DNA of 64,000 bases, from assembly GCA_902630355.1 (NCBI GenBank), contig CACOUL010000005.1, forward strand, positions 1 to 64,000, written 5' to 3'. A model generated the notes under the pieces. That model did no database searches. It was not told where the DNA came from and saw only the letters and a program-made list of their open reading frames with translations. Numbering within the stretch: position 1 is the stretch's first letter; every line of letters starts with the position of its first letter. Below, in pieces: positions 10,125 to 19,388 of the stretch. Both the position numbers and the translations under genes were made by a program. Source of the stretch: Planctomycetaceae bacterium (GTDB lineage Bacteria; Planctomycetota; Planctomycetia; Pirellulales; UBA7805).

Positions 10125-11117
10125 ATGACGATCGACTGGAAACGTTTCTCAGATATCACTGCGTCTTACAACACGTTTTTGATCACCAGCCACATCCGTC
10201 CCGATTGCGATGCGCTCGGCAGCGCACTCGGCATGGCAATGGTACTCGAATCGCTCGGCAAGGAGGTACGGATCGTGACCGGCGACCCGGTGCCGCCGAA
10301 CCTGACCTTTATTGACCCTGACAAGCGGATCGAAACGCTAGGCGAGGGGGTCACGCTTGAGGATCTTGCGCAGCTAGAGGTGATGATGGTCCTCGATACG
10401 AGCGCGTGGGCACAACTGGGCCCGATGGGCGATGTGCTGCGGGCCGAGCGGATGGTCAAAATGGTGCTGGATCACCACGTGAGCGAAGATGACCTGGGCG
10501 CCGAATATTTCAAAGACACCACGGCAGAAGCAACCGGCCGCTTGGTGGCTGAAGCGGCCGACCAATTAGGGGTGCCGCTGACGGCCGAGATGGCCACCCC
10601 GCTGTTTGCGGCGCAAGCGACCGATACCGGATGGTACCGGTTCAAATCGACCAGTGGCGATGCCCTCCGGATTGCCGCATCACTCGTCGATGCGGGTGCA
10701 GTCCCGCAGGAGATTTACTCCGATATTTATGAGCAGGACACCGTAGGCCGCTTGCGGTTGCGGGGTATTGTCCTGGCTCGCACGGAGACCGACCTCGACG
10801 GGCGGTTGGCCCACACCTACATCCGCCTGGCCGACTTCGAAAAATCCGGCGCGGTGCCGAGCGATACAGAAGACCTGATCAACCTCACGCTGGGAATTAA
10901 AGGCGTTGAGTTTGCGGTAATCCTGGTCGAACAGGCGGCCGGGAATTTCAAGCTCAGTTTCCGCAGTCGCTGCGGTGTGGATTGCTCGCAGTTGGCGCAA
11001 CAGTTCAGTGGCGGTGGCCACAGGGCCGCTGCAGGAGCGGGCATCGACGGCCCGTTTGAAGACGCTCAGCCCAAAGTCCTCGATGCAGTGCGCGAAGCGA
11101 TGCAGGCGGCAGTCTGA
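10125..11117 (+). CDS. nrnA: DHH/DHHA1 phosphoesterase, NrnA-like oligoribonuclease/PAP phosphatase
   Basis: TSHIRPDCDALGSALGMAMVLE, VLDTSAWAQLG, VLDHHVSED and C-terminal GGGHRAAAGA. Confidence 0.85.
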   Translation: MTIDWKRFSDITASYNTFLITSHIRPDCDALGSALGMAMVLESLGKEVRIVTGDPVPPNLTFIDPDKRIETLGEGVTLEDLAQLEVMMVLDTSAWAQLGPMGDVLRAERMVKMVLDHHVSEDDLGAEYFKDTTAEATGRLVAEAADQLGVPLTAEMATPLFAAQATDTGWYRFKSTSGDALRIAASLVDAGAVPQEIYSDIYEQDTVGRLRLRGIVLARTETDLDGRLAHTYIRLADFEKSGAVPSDTEDLINLTLGIKGVEFAVILVEQAAGNFKLSFRSRCGVDCSQLAQQFSGGGHRAAAGAGIDGPFEDAQPKVLDAVREAMQAAV

Positions 11118-11255
11118 CGGCCCACGAGGTGCGCCGACACGGAAGTTCGTGGCCCGAGATGCGTTATTTTTCGCTAGGGACACTGGCCGGCATCCTTCGC
11201 TATAATGAAGTGGCCCTCCTGCGAAATATACAATTCCCTGCCTGACGCAATTCTC

Positions 11256-11825
11256 ATGGAAACGCAATCCCCTTCGTCCGACGTCCCCACTCCGTGCTGC
11301 GGGACAAAGCGTCGCGGAATCCTCAAGGGAGTTTTGGCAGCCGCAATCGGCCTGTTCGTATCGGTTGTTCCGTTGATCCCGGGCCTGGCCGTGCTCTTCA
11401 GCCCACTACGAAGAAAAGGGAACGTGGGCGGCCGGATGATCCGCATCACTACACTCGGCGCGCTGGCCGGGAGTACGCGGCCCCAACGCTTCCAGGTCAT
11501 TGCCTCTCGCCGCGATGCTTGGAACCTCTACCCTCCCGAACCGATCGCTGGAGTGTATCTGGCGCCGCAAGGCGACGGAAAACCACCGAAGGCATTTGCT
11601 GTCACATGCCCTCATTTGGGCTGTGCAGTCGATTTCAACGGTGAGACCGAAGAATATCAGTGTCCCTGTCACACGAGTGCCTTCGCGCTCGATGGCCAAA
11701 CGCTCTACGGACCGAGCCCCCGGGGACTCGACGAGTTGGCGGTGGAAATTCGAGGCGATGAAGTGTGGATCGACTATAAGCGATTTGAAGTAGGGAAAAG
11801 CCAGCAAATTGAGATCCCGTCCTGA
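11256..11825 (+). CDS. Ubiquinol/menaquinol-cytochrome c reductase Rieske iron-sulfur subunit
   Basis: Rieske pair CPHLGCAVDF...YQCPCHTSAF, N-terminal TM helix; directly upstream of cytochrome b. Confidence 0.87.
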   Translation: METQSPSSDVPTPCCGTKRRGILKGVLAAAIGLFVSVVPLIPGLAVLFSPLRRKGNVGGRMIRITTLGALAGSTRPQRFQVIASRRDAWNLYPPEPIAGVYLAPQGDGKPPKAFAVTCPHLGCAVDFNGETEEYQCPCHTSAFALDGQTLYGPSPRGLDELAVEIRGDEVWIDYKRFEVGKSQQIEIPS

Positions 11826-11849
11826 GCATTCCGTAAGAGTGGTATTGCG

Positions 11850-13961
11850 ATGAAACAGATTCTCGATTGGATCGATCACCGAACCGGCTACCGCGGTGTC
11901 GTGAAGGAAACGCTTTACGAAAATATCCCAGGCGGTTCCCGCTGGCGGTACGTCTGGGGCAGTACGCTGGTCTTTGTCTTTTTCGTCCAGGTCGTGACTG
12001 GCATCTTCCTTTGGATGGCATACAGCCCGAGCACGCAGACTGCTTGGGAAAGTGTCTATTACCTGCAGTATCACCTCGACGGCGGATGGCTACTGCGCGG
12101 TATTCATCATTATGCCGCACAGATCATGATGATCCTGATGCTGCTGCATGTACTGCAGGTCGTGATCGATGGTGCCTACAAGGCGCCGCGCGAGGTCAAT
12201 TTCTGGTTCGGCTTGCTGCTCATGTTGATCGTGTTCGGCCTGGGGCTCACCGGCTACCTGCTGCCGTGGGATCAAAAGGGATATTGGGCGACGAAAGTGG
12301 CGACCGAAATTGCCGGGAGCGTAGGCCGCGAGGTCCCGGAGATTGCCGTCGGGGGCGCCGACTATGGAACGCAAACCCTCACGCGGTTCTTTGCAATCCA
12401 TGCGGGCGTGCTGCCGGCTTTGCTGGTGGGACTGCTGGTGGTTCACATCGCGCTGTTCCGCCGTCACGGAATCACCGCCAAGTTGAGCGGGCGCCGCGAG
12501 GGATACCAGGAAGATTTCTGGCCCGATCAAGTGCTCAAGGATGCGGTCGCCTGTCTGGCTGTGCTGCTGGTGATTGTGCTTCTTGCCTGGCTGGCACGCG
12601 CGGAACTCGGCGCACCTGCCGATGCGGCGGAAAACTACGCTGCGGCCCGGCCCGAATGGTACTTTTTATTTCTTTTCCAATTTCTCAAATACTTTCCGGG
12701 TGAGTACGGAAAGTTGATCGGAGCCGTGGTGCTGCCGGGGCTACTGGTCGGCTTCATGTTTTTGATGCCGTTTGTCGGTCGCTCGCGGACCGGCCACCGC
12801 TTGAATGTCGCCTTTATCGCCCTGGTACTGATCGGCTCCGCTGTGCTGACGCTCCTGGCACTCGATGAAGACTATTACGCCAAGCGAATCGATAAATCGC
12901 AGATTGCCGAGGCCGAGAAGGCTTTTGAGCAGATTGCCATCGATCTACGGAAGGCAGGGGAGGGCAGCCCGTATCACGGCAAAGAACAAGCGGAACAACT
13001 TGCCATTTTTTCGGGAGATGATCAGGAAGAAGAAAACCTCCTGCAGGAGCAATACGCCCGGTACCAACGCTACCAGACCTCCAAAAATTTTATCGAGGCA
13101 GTCCACGCCGCGGATGTGGAAGCGGAACGCATCAAAGAACTGGCTGTCGAGTGGGACCCGCAGGCGGAGGCCTATCTGCCGAGCATCCCTCCCACCGGCG
13201 CGCTCGCGCTGCTGCGGGCCGATCCCAAAACGCAGGGCCCTAAACTTTTCGGTCGCTACTGCGCGTCCTGCCACGATTATTCGGGGCCGGAGGCGGATAC
13301 CGAGTTTGTCACCGTACACCCGCTCGCCCCGCAGACCGGCGATCATGTTCCCAATGGCGCACCGAACCTCTACCGCTTTGCCAGTCGGCAGTGGATCGCT
13401 GGAATGCTTGACCCGGAGGAGGTTGCCAAAGTCCACCTCGACCGTGAAACGTGGACCGTGACCGACGCGCCCTACTACGGCAACACCAATATTGCAACCG
13501 AAGACGGTGGCATGGTCGAGTTTGTGCAAAACGATCTGGCCGACCTGGATGATGAGGGCAGGGAGAAAATCGAGGCGATCGTCGTTGCCCTCTCCGCCGA
13601 TGCCCGTCTCCCGTACCAGCAAACGCTCGATCAAGAGGCAGAGACGGCAGGGCAGATCGCGGCCGGACGCGAGGCTTTTACCGATGCGTTCGATTCCTAC
13701 GCCTGCTCCGACTGCCACCGCTGGGGCGAAATTGAAGATGCGGAAGATGCCCCCGATCTGACCGGCTACGGCTCAAGGGACTGGATGATCAAGATGATTG
13801 CCGATCCGGCGCACATCTATGGCGAGCACAATGACCGGATGCCCGCCTTCAACCCGCCAGGAAAACCGGAGTCGCAGCAGCTGAGCGACGAAAAAATCGG
13901 CCTCATTGTCGACTGGATCCGCCAGGATTGGCGACCCGGGCCTGCCAAGCCGCAACCGTAG
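11850..13961 (+). CDS. Cytochrome b (N+C domains) fused to two c-type haem domains
   Basis: HHYAAQIMMILMLLH and HAGVLPALLVGLLVVH haem-b ligand helices, PEWYFLFLFQFLKYFPG, then two CxxCH motifs: YCASCHDYSG and YACSDCHRWGE. Confidence 0.9.
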   Translation: MKQILDWIDHRTGYRGVVKETLYENIPGGSRWRYVWGSTLVFVFFVQVVTGIFLWMAYSPSTQTAWESVYYLQYHLDGGWLLRGIHHYAAQIMMILMLLHVLQVVIDGAYKAPREVNFWFGLLLMLIVFGLGLTGYLLPWDQKGYWATKVATEIAGSVGREVPEIAVGGADYGTQTLTRFFAIHAGVLPALLVGLLVVHIALFRRHGITAKLSGRREGYQEDFWPDQVLKDAVACLAVLLVIVLLAWLARAELGAPADAAENYAAARPEWYFLFLFQFLKYFPGEYGKLIGAVVLPGLLVGFMFLMPFVGRSRTGHRLNVAFIALVLIGSAVLTLLALDEDYYAKRIDKSQIAEAEKAFEQIAIDLRKAGEGSPYHGKEQAEQLAIFSGDDQEEENLLQEQYARYQRYQTSKNFIEAVHAADVEAERIKELAVEWDPQAEAYLPSIPPTGALALLRADPKTQGPKLFGRYCASCHDYSGPEADTEFVTVHPLAPQTGDHVPNGAPNLYRFASRQWIAGMLDPEEVAKVHLDRETWTVTDAPYYGNTNIATEDGGMVEFVQNDLADLDDEGREKIEAIVVALSADARLPYQQTLDQEAETAGQIAAGREAFTDAFDSYACSDCHRWGEIEDAEDAPDLTGYGSRDWMIKMIADPAHIYGEHNDRMPAFNPPGKPESQQLSDEKIGLIVDWIRQDWRPGPAKPQP

Positions 13962-14079
13962 CGGTAGCCAGAGGGGCGGAATGCTAGCATTTCCCTCACG
14001 GCGGCCCGTCCAAATGGCCGAAATTAAACGATGAAGGGCGATTTTCTCAATCTATCAATATCCCCAGTCATCGTGTGCG

Positions 14080-14784
14080 ATGTGGTGCGAACAGTGCGAT
14101 AAAACGATTATTCTTCCTCCTCAACACGAGGTCGAAACGCTTCGCGGTCAGGTCCCACTTGTCGACCCGGCCGGCGGGATGTTCTGCCCCGATTGCGGGA
14201 ACCGACTCCGCTACTCCGCCTCTGCGGGCGATGCAAATCTCGATCCCTGGGAGGAGCGACTCGAGGAGGAGCTTGAGGAGGTTCGGGAACTTCTTGCAGA
14301 GAGCCGCGACCTGCGGGAATCGTTCACACGGGTCGATACGCCTGCGGCCTGCCGGCAGCCCGAGGCTGCGCGCGTCGAACCGGTTTCGCCTGCTCCGGAG
14401 CCGGAACGAGTCGGTGCAACAATCCGCCGCTCAAGCAGGGGAGGCCTGCCGCGCACTCCCGCCGTGATTCTCTTTATGCTCGGCGTAGGACTGCTGAGTC
14501 GATCGTGGATTATCGGATTTGAAGCGATCGGTACGGACGGGCTCTCGCTCGATTGGATCGGTCAGATGACGCTTCTCTGCGGAGGGCTTCTCTGGCTTCG
14601 GGACGCGATGCGTAGCGAGCAGGAAATGTCCGGAAAGCTGGACGCAACGATCGCCGGCCTGCACGTACTCCGCAAAGATCTGGCCACGCCAACCGCACCG
14701 CACGACGCCCATCGACAACTTGCCGATCTGAAACGGCGACTCGGGGCCATCGCACAAACGGCCAGCCTCGGCGGTCAATCCTAA
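14080..14784 (+). CDS. Hypothetical membrane protein with N-terminal zinc ribbon
   Basis: CEQC...CPDC pair, charged linker, two hydrophobic segments (TPAVILFMLGVGLLSRSWIIGFEAIG; LDWIGQMTLLCGGLLWL). Confidence 0.65.
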   Translation: MWCEQCDKTIILPPQHEVETLRGQVPLVDPAGGMFCPDCGNRLRYSASAGDANLDPWEERLEEELEEVRELLAESRDLRESFTRVDTPAACRQPEAARVEPVSPAPEPERVGATIRRSSRGGLPRTPAVILFMLGVGLLSRSWIIGFEAIGTDGLSLDWIGQMTLLCGGLLWLRDAMRSEQEMSGKLDATIAGLHVLRKDLATPTAPHDAHRQLADLKRRLGAIAQTASLGGQS

Positions 14785-16028
14785 CGGATGCCGCCCATGT
14801 CCACCGCTTCGCGGACGCGATCGATACCGAGCATGTACGCGGCCATCCGTAGGGAGATGCTCCGATCACTGGCCAACTGCCACACCGCCTCAAACGCACC
14901 GGAAAGGGCCCGGTCGAGTTCCTGACGCACGCGCGCCAGGCCCCACTTATAGTGCTGTCGATTTTGCACCCACTCGAAATAGCTCACCGTCACTCCGCCC
15001 GCATTGGCCAGAATATCGGGCAGGATCACTACCCCCGACTCGATCAGTTGATCGTCGGCATTCGGCCAGATCGGTCCATTGGCAGCCTCGACAATCACCG
15101 GCGCGCGAATCTGACCGACGTTCTCCGCCGTGATCACCCCGCCGATCGCCGCCGGAATCAAAAGCTCGACGTCGAGCCCCAGAAGTTCGTCTCCCCCGAG
15201 CGCGTCCGCCTCCGTGTATCCCCGCAGCGTTCCATCCCCCTGATGCGTGTACTGGATGAGCGATTGGATATCGAGTCCCTGCGGGTTGTAGTAAGCGCCG
15301 GAAAGGTCGCTGACCGCGACCACTTGGCACTCAGCCAACTGCAAAAATCGTGCGGTATGAAGGCCCACATTCCCAAAGCCTTGAATCGCGACGCGGGTCT
15401 GCTGAGGTTGCCGACCCAACCGATCCAGCAATTTGAGCGAAAGAATCCCCACGCCACGACCTGTCGCCTCCTCGCGACCGGGGATACCGAAGAGTTCCGC
15501 AGGCTTGCCTGTCACACACGCGGGATTGAAGCCCTCAAACTTATTGTATTCGTTCATGATCCAGGCCATCGCCCGCCAATCGGTTCCCATATCGGGCGCT
15601 GGGATATCGGTATCGGGACCGATCACTTCATGCAACCGGGAAACAAACTTGCGGGTGAGCCGCTCAAGTTCACGATCGCTGAGGCGGTGGGGATCGACGG
15701 CGATCCCTCCTTTGGCGCCGCCATAGGGGATGTCGACGACCGCCGTCTTCCAGGTCATCAACGAAGCGAGTGCCCGGACCTCATCGAGATTCACCTCCTC
15801 GTGATAGCGCAGCCCCCCCTTCATCGGCCCGCGGGCATTATTGTGCTGGACGCGATACCCGCTGAAAGTCGCAAGGTGCCCATCGTCCATTTCGATCGGC
15901 AACTGCACCCGGACCTCGCGATGGGCCCCGGCAAGCAGTGCGGTGACTCGATCCGAGAGTTCGAGCATGGAGGCTGCCCGGGAAAAGTATAATTGAGCCG
16001 AATCAAGTGCCTGCATCGACGACTCCAA
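14781..16028 (-). CDS. gdhA: Glu/Leu/Phe/Val dehydrogenase (glutamate dehydrogenase)
   Basis: HNNARGPMKGGLRYHEEVNLDEVRALASLMTWKTAVVDIPYGGAKGGI; QGFGNVGLHTARFL; EAANGPIWPNAD. Confidence 0.93.
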   Translation of the reverse strand: MESSMQALDSAQLYFSRAASMLELSDRVTALLAGAHREVRVQLPIEMDDGHLATFSGYRVQHNNARGPMKGGLRYHEEVNLDEVRALASLMTWKTAVVDIPYGGAKGGIAVDPHRLSDRELERLTRKFVSRLHEVIGPDTDIPAPDMGTDWRAMAWIMNEYNKFEGFNPACVTGKPAELFGIPGREEATGRGVGILSLKLLDRLGRQPQQTRVAIQGFGNVGLHTARFLQLAECQVVAVSDLSGAYYNPQGLDIQSLIQYTHQGDGTLRGYTEADALGGDELLGLDVELLIPAAIGGVITAENVGQIRAPVIVEAANGPIWPNADDQLIESGVVILPDILANAGGVTVSYFEWVQNRQHYKWGLARVRQELDRALSGAFEAVWQLASDRSISLRMAAYMLGIDRVREAVDMGGIR

Positions 16029-16171
16029 ATGATAAAATAATTTGTTCTTGCGGCCGGCCGAAACGAGCGGTTCGGTGTTTCATACTACGGCATATCATGG
16101 CGAGGTGTTCCATCTCATATCATCCGGCGGGTTGTCCCGCTGCTCAAACCTTATCGTGATCCTGGGCATTT

Positions 16172-19138
16172 ATGCAATCGGTATCTGACTTCTGGAATCG
16201 GCTCGACACGAGCGGCGTGGTCGCGGCCGGGCAACTCGAAGGGCTGAAAACCACTGCGCAAGAGGCGCAGGTGACGCAGGATGCGGAACAACTCGCTGCC
16301 TGGCTCGTCACTCAAAATATTCTGACGTCGTACCAGGCCGAAGGGCTGAGAACCGGTGCCCTGACTTTCTTTCACTGGCATGAGTTTCTTATTCTCGAAC
16401 CGGTCGCCCGGGGACCATTTGAGTATCAGATGAGGGCCCGGCATGTCCCGACGCAGCACCCGGTCATCTTGCTGGAACTCAACGAGAGGTCCTTGCGGGA
16501 TTCGGGCGGGTTGCCGGGATTGTTCGAGGCGTGCGAGGTATTTTTTTCCGACTCGTCGTTCTCTTCTGCTCCTCTGCTGATACCGCGCGAGATTCTCTCC
16601 GTCGAAGGGATTTGCCGGGCCGTCTACGATGATCCGGGAGGGACGCCACTTTCGACAGTCCTCTCCGGAGGCAGTCGCTTGAGCGTGTCTGCGGCGGCGG
16701 CATTTATCGCTTCCTGCGCAGAGGCTCTGGCGATACTCCACTCGCATGGCCTGCTGCACGGCGGCGTGAGCCCACAAACTGTCTGGCTTCCTCGCAAGGG
16801 CTCAGCCCAACTCCTTCTCGCGCCCCCTTGGCTCTCGGCCAAAAAGATGCGCCCGGCTCTCAGTGTGAATGACCTCGATTATGCCGCCCCCGAACGGTAC
16901 GGCGCACGCCCGGAGGCAACCGCGGCAGCAGACCTCTATGCCTTGGGCTGTACGCTTTTTGAAATACTGAGCGGACGCCCTCCATTTGCCTGCGGCCAGG
17001 GTGTCTCAGGCAAAATGGAGCGGCATCGATCCGAGCCGATCACATCGCTTCAATCCTACGGCGTCCCGGCCAAGGTGGAACAAATCGTCTGCTACATGAT
17101 GGCCAAAGACCCCAAAATTCGCTACCAAAGTGCCTCGACAATCGCCGAAGCACTGCGGACCTTCATCCTCCAGGAAGACGCACCAAAAATGCGGGCGCCG
17201 ACTGCGGCCTTGCAGGGCTACCTGGCCGTATGCACCTCGCGACGCAAACAGCAACTATCCGAACTCAAACCGCCAACCGAATCGGTCGCCACGGTGGAAC
17301 CTCCTGAGGAATTAAGCGGCGAGGAGGCCGCCCCGGCCACCAGCGATGGCGATCCCTCGGCAAACCGCCCCGATAAGACCGGGAGCGATCATCCCGCACC
17401 TCACGCAGCACCGCCGAGCAGTGATGCTTCGCAAGCAGCACGCATCTTTGAGCAGGTGAGTCAAAATGATCCGTCACCACGGAGTTCGCGGCATAAACGC
17501 GATCACCGCACACGTTCGCTTCTCTGGGCAACGCTCGGGGTCATTTGCGGGATTGGGCTCTGGCTAGCGGTCGAAATGGGCCGACCCTCCGGCACGGAAA
17601 AATCGCTTGATCCTCCGGTTCAGATCGCTGCAACAAACAGCCAAACACCACGTCCCACTGCAGAACCGATGCCGGAAACTGCGCCTCCACCAAATGCCCT
17701 CGACCGAGCGCTACCAGAAGACGATGGGAAAACACTCTGGGCAGCACCCACGCAGGGCACAAATCACCGGCTGAGATACTTACCACCGGGTCCGCAGATG
17801 ATCCTCATGCTCAATGGCCAAAGTCTGGCACGCGAATCGTGGGCGGGCGTACGGTCGGTCGCCGGGGAACCGGCCAATGCAGCGGTCAATGTGCTGATCG
17901 CCATGTCCGGGTTTGAGATCGGCGATATCGAGCGGATTGACCTCGGGGTCTACTCACGTGGAGGGAACATCGAAACGGCAGCCGTTTACTATCTCACCAC
18001 AGGCTACCCTATCGACCAACTGAAGCAGCGATGGAAAACAACCGATCGCGAAAGCTATAACGGCGAGTCAATCCACTTAAGCGGCTCGCAATGCTATTAC
18101 CAACCCCCGGGCAAGCGAGACATTTTCACCGTTGGAAGGCGCGAGGATATTCATCAAGTCATTGACTGGCTCGGGGAAGAAACTCAACTCGATGGGACCA
18201 CGCCGGGTGATGCGCGGGCGGCGGCGACGCCACTGGCCTCACTCGTCGAGTCGTCCGACGATGGCCTCGACCTTCAACTCTTCTTCAACGCAAACTTTAT
18301 TCGCAGTCAACGCAGCGCCCTCTTTTCCGGTATCTGGGCACCACTACATGCGGCTACCACCTGGCTTGTTGGCCCGGGCGAGGCAATCCAGGCCGGAGCG
18401 GTAAGCCTGAACCTTGATCGAACTTTTTTTTGCGAGTTGCGATTCTACTGCTCCCGCGATAAACGACCTGCCTCAGTCGCCGAGACAATTTACAATCGCC
18501 TCTCAGACGCCCCGACGATGCTCAACACCTATCTCCTCGGCCTCCGTCCGAGCGATTACGGTCGGCAAACGTTAGCCCTAATGCCCGACATGCTAAGGTC
18601 GCTCACCCGATACACCCGGCACGATCAAGATCGTCCGCGAGGCCGCCAAGCGATTCTTCGCGCGCATCTCCCGCCCGACGCCGCAGCGCATCTGGCGCTG
18701 GCGGTGGAGTTGTTACTCTATGAGTCCCACGTACCGACAACAATTCCACAATCAGAAGAAACACCCGTCAGTTTGAATCAAAAGCTCAAGCTACAGACCA
18801 CGCTCTCTTTTGATCGGGAAAACCTGCTTCAGGCGGTAACGCAACTTGCGGAAAGTGTCGGCATCGAGATCCAAATCCTTGGTAGCGATCTGGAACAAGA
18901 GGGAATCACTCAGAATCAATCCTTTGGGATCGATCTGCAGAATCGCCCTGCAGTCGAAATTCTTGAGGAGATTCTCCGTCGGGCGAATCCCACCCAGGGT
19001 GTGGCCCTTTCGGACGCCGCACAAGAATTGATTTATGTCATCGACCGTGGAGATATCGGCAGCGATAGTGTGCTCTGGATCACGACCCGAGAGGCCGCCA
19101 AACAGCGAGGCGATAAAATCCCCACACAATTTAAGTGA
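16172..19138 (+). CDS. Transmembrane pseudokinase with C-terminal STN/secretin-like domain
   Basis: Kinase-fold remnant with AAPERYGARPEATAAADLYALGCTLFEILSGRPPF, but HGGVSPQTVW in place of HRDxKPxN and no DFG; TM helix LLWATLGVICGIGLWLAVEMG; C-terminal LQTTLSFDRENLLQAVTQLAESVGIEIQILGSDL. Confidence 0.7.
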   Translation: MQSVSDFWNRLDTSGVVAAGQLEGLKTTAQEAQVTQDAEQLAAWLVTQNILTSYQAEGLRTGALTFFHWHEFLILEPVARGPFEYQMRARHVPTQHPVILLELNERSLRDSGGLPGLFEACEVFFSDSSFSSAPLLIPREILSVEGICRAVYDDPGGTPLSTVLSGGSRLSVSAAAAFIASCAEALAILHSHGLLHGGVSPQTVWLPRKGSAQLLLAPPWLSAKKMRPALSVNDLDYAAPERYGARPEATAAADLYALGCTLFEILSGRPPFACGQGVSGKMERHRSEPITSLQSYGVPAKVEQIVCYMMAKDPKIRYQSASTIAEALRTFILQEDAPKMRAPTAALQGYLAVCTSRRKQQLSELKPPTESVATVEPPEELSGEEAAPATSDGDPSANRPDKTGSDHPAPHAAPPSSDASQAARIFEQVSQNDPSPRSSRHKRDHRTRSLLWATLGVICGIGLWLAVEMGRPSGTEKSLDPPVQIAATNSQTPRPTAEPMPETAPPPNALDRALPEDDGKTLWAAPTQGTNHRLRYLPPGPQMILMLNGQSLARESWAGVRSVAGEPANAAVNVLIAMSGFEIGDIERIDLGVYSRGGNIETAAVYYLTTGYPIDQLKQRWKTTDRESYNGESIHLSGSQCYYQPPGKRDIFTVGRREDIHQVIDWLGEETQLDGTTPGDARAAATPLASLVESSDDGLDLQLFFNANFIRSQRSALFSGIWAPLHAATTWLVGPGEAIQAGAVSLNLDRTFFCELRFYCSRDKRPASVAETIYNRLSDAPTMLNTYLLGLRPSDYGRQTLALMPDMLRSLTRYTRHDQDRPRGRQAILRAHLPPDAAAHLALAVELLLYESHVPTTIPQSEETPVSLNQKLKLQTTLSFDRENLLQAVTQLAESVGIEIQILGSDLEQEGITQNQSFGIDLQNRPAVEILEEILRRANPTQGVALSDAAQELIYVIDRGDIGSDSVLWITTREAAKQRGDKIPTQFK

Positions 19139-19388
19139 GCGGGAGCGGATCCCAACGGTACATCGAACTGTGCAAATCGCAAAAGATCGGTACCGTAGCC
19201 ACACGAAAACAGACTCGGGTAGCCTGCGGCATTTGCACGTAATTACCAAATTTTCTGCTGCGAATCGAAGGCGACTGCCGAAGCATTGGGGCGTTACGTT
19301 ACGGTGACGGAAATTAATATTCGCCGGCTTGGGGCTTTTTCGATAAACTATCGTGAGGGGCAGAAGGACGAGAAGAGGTTCTTAGCGC

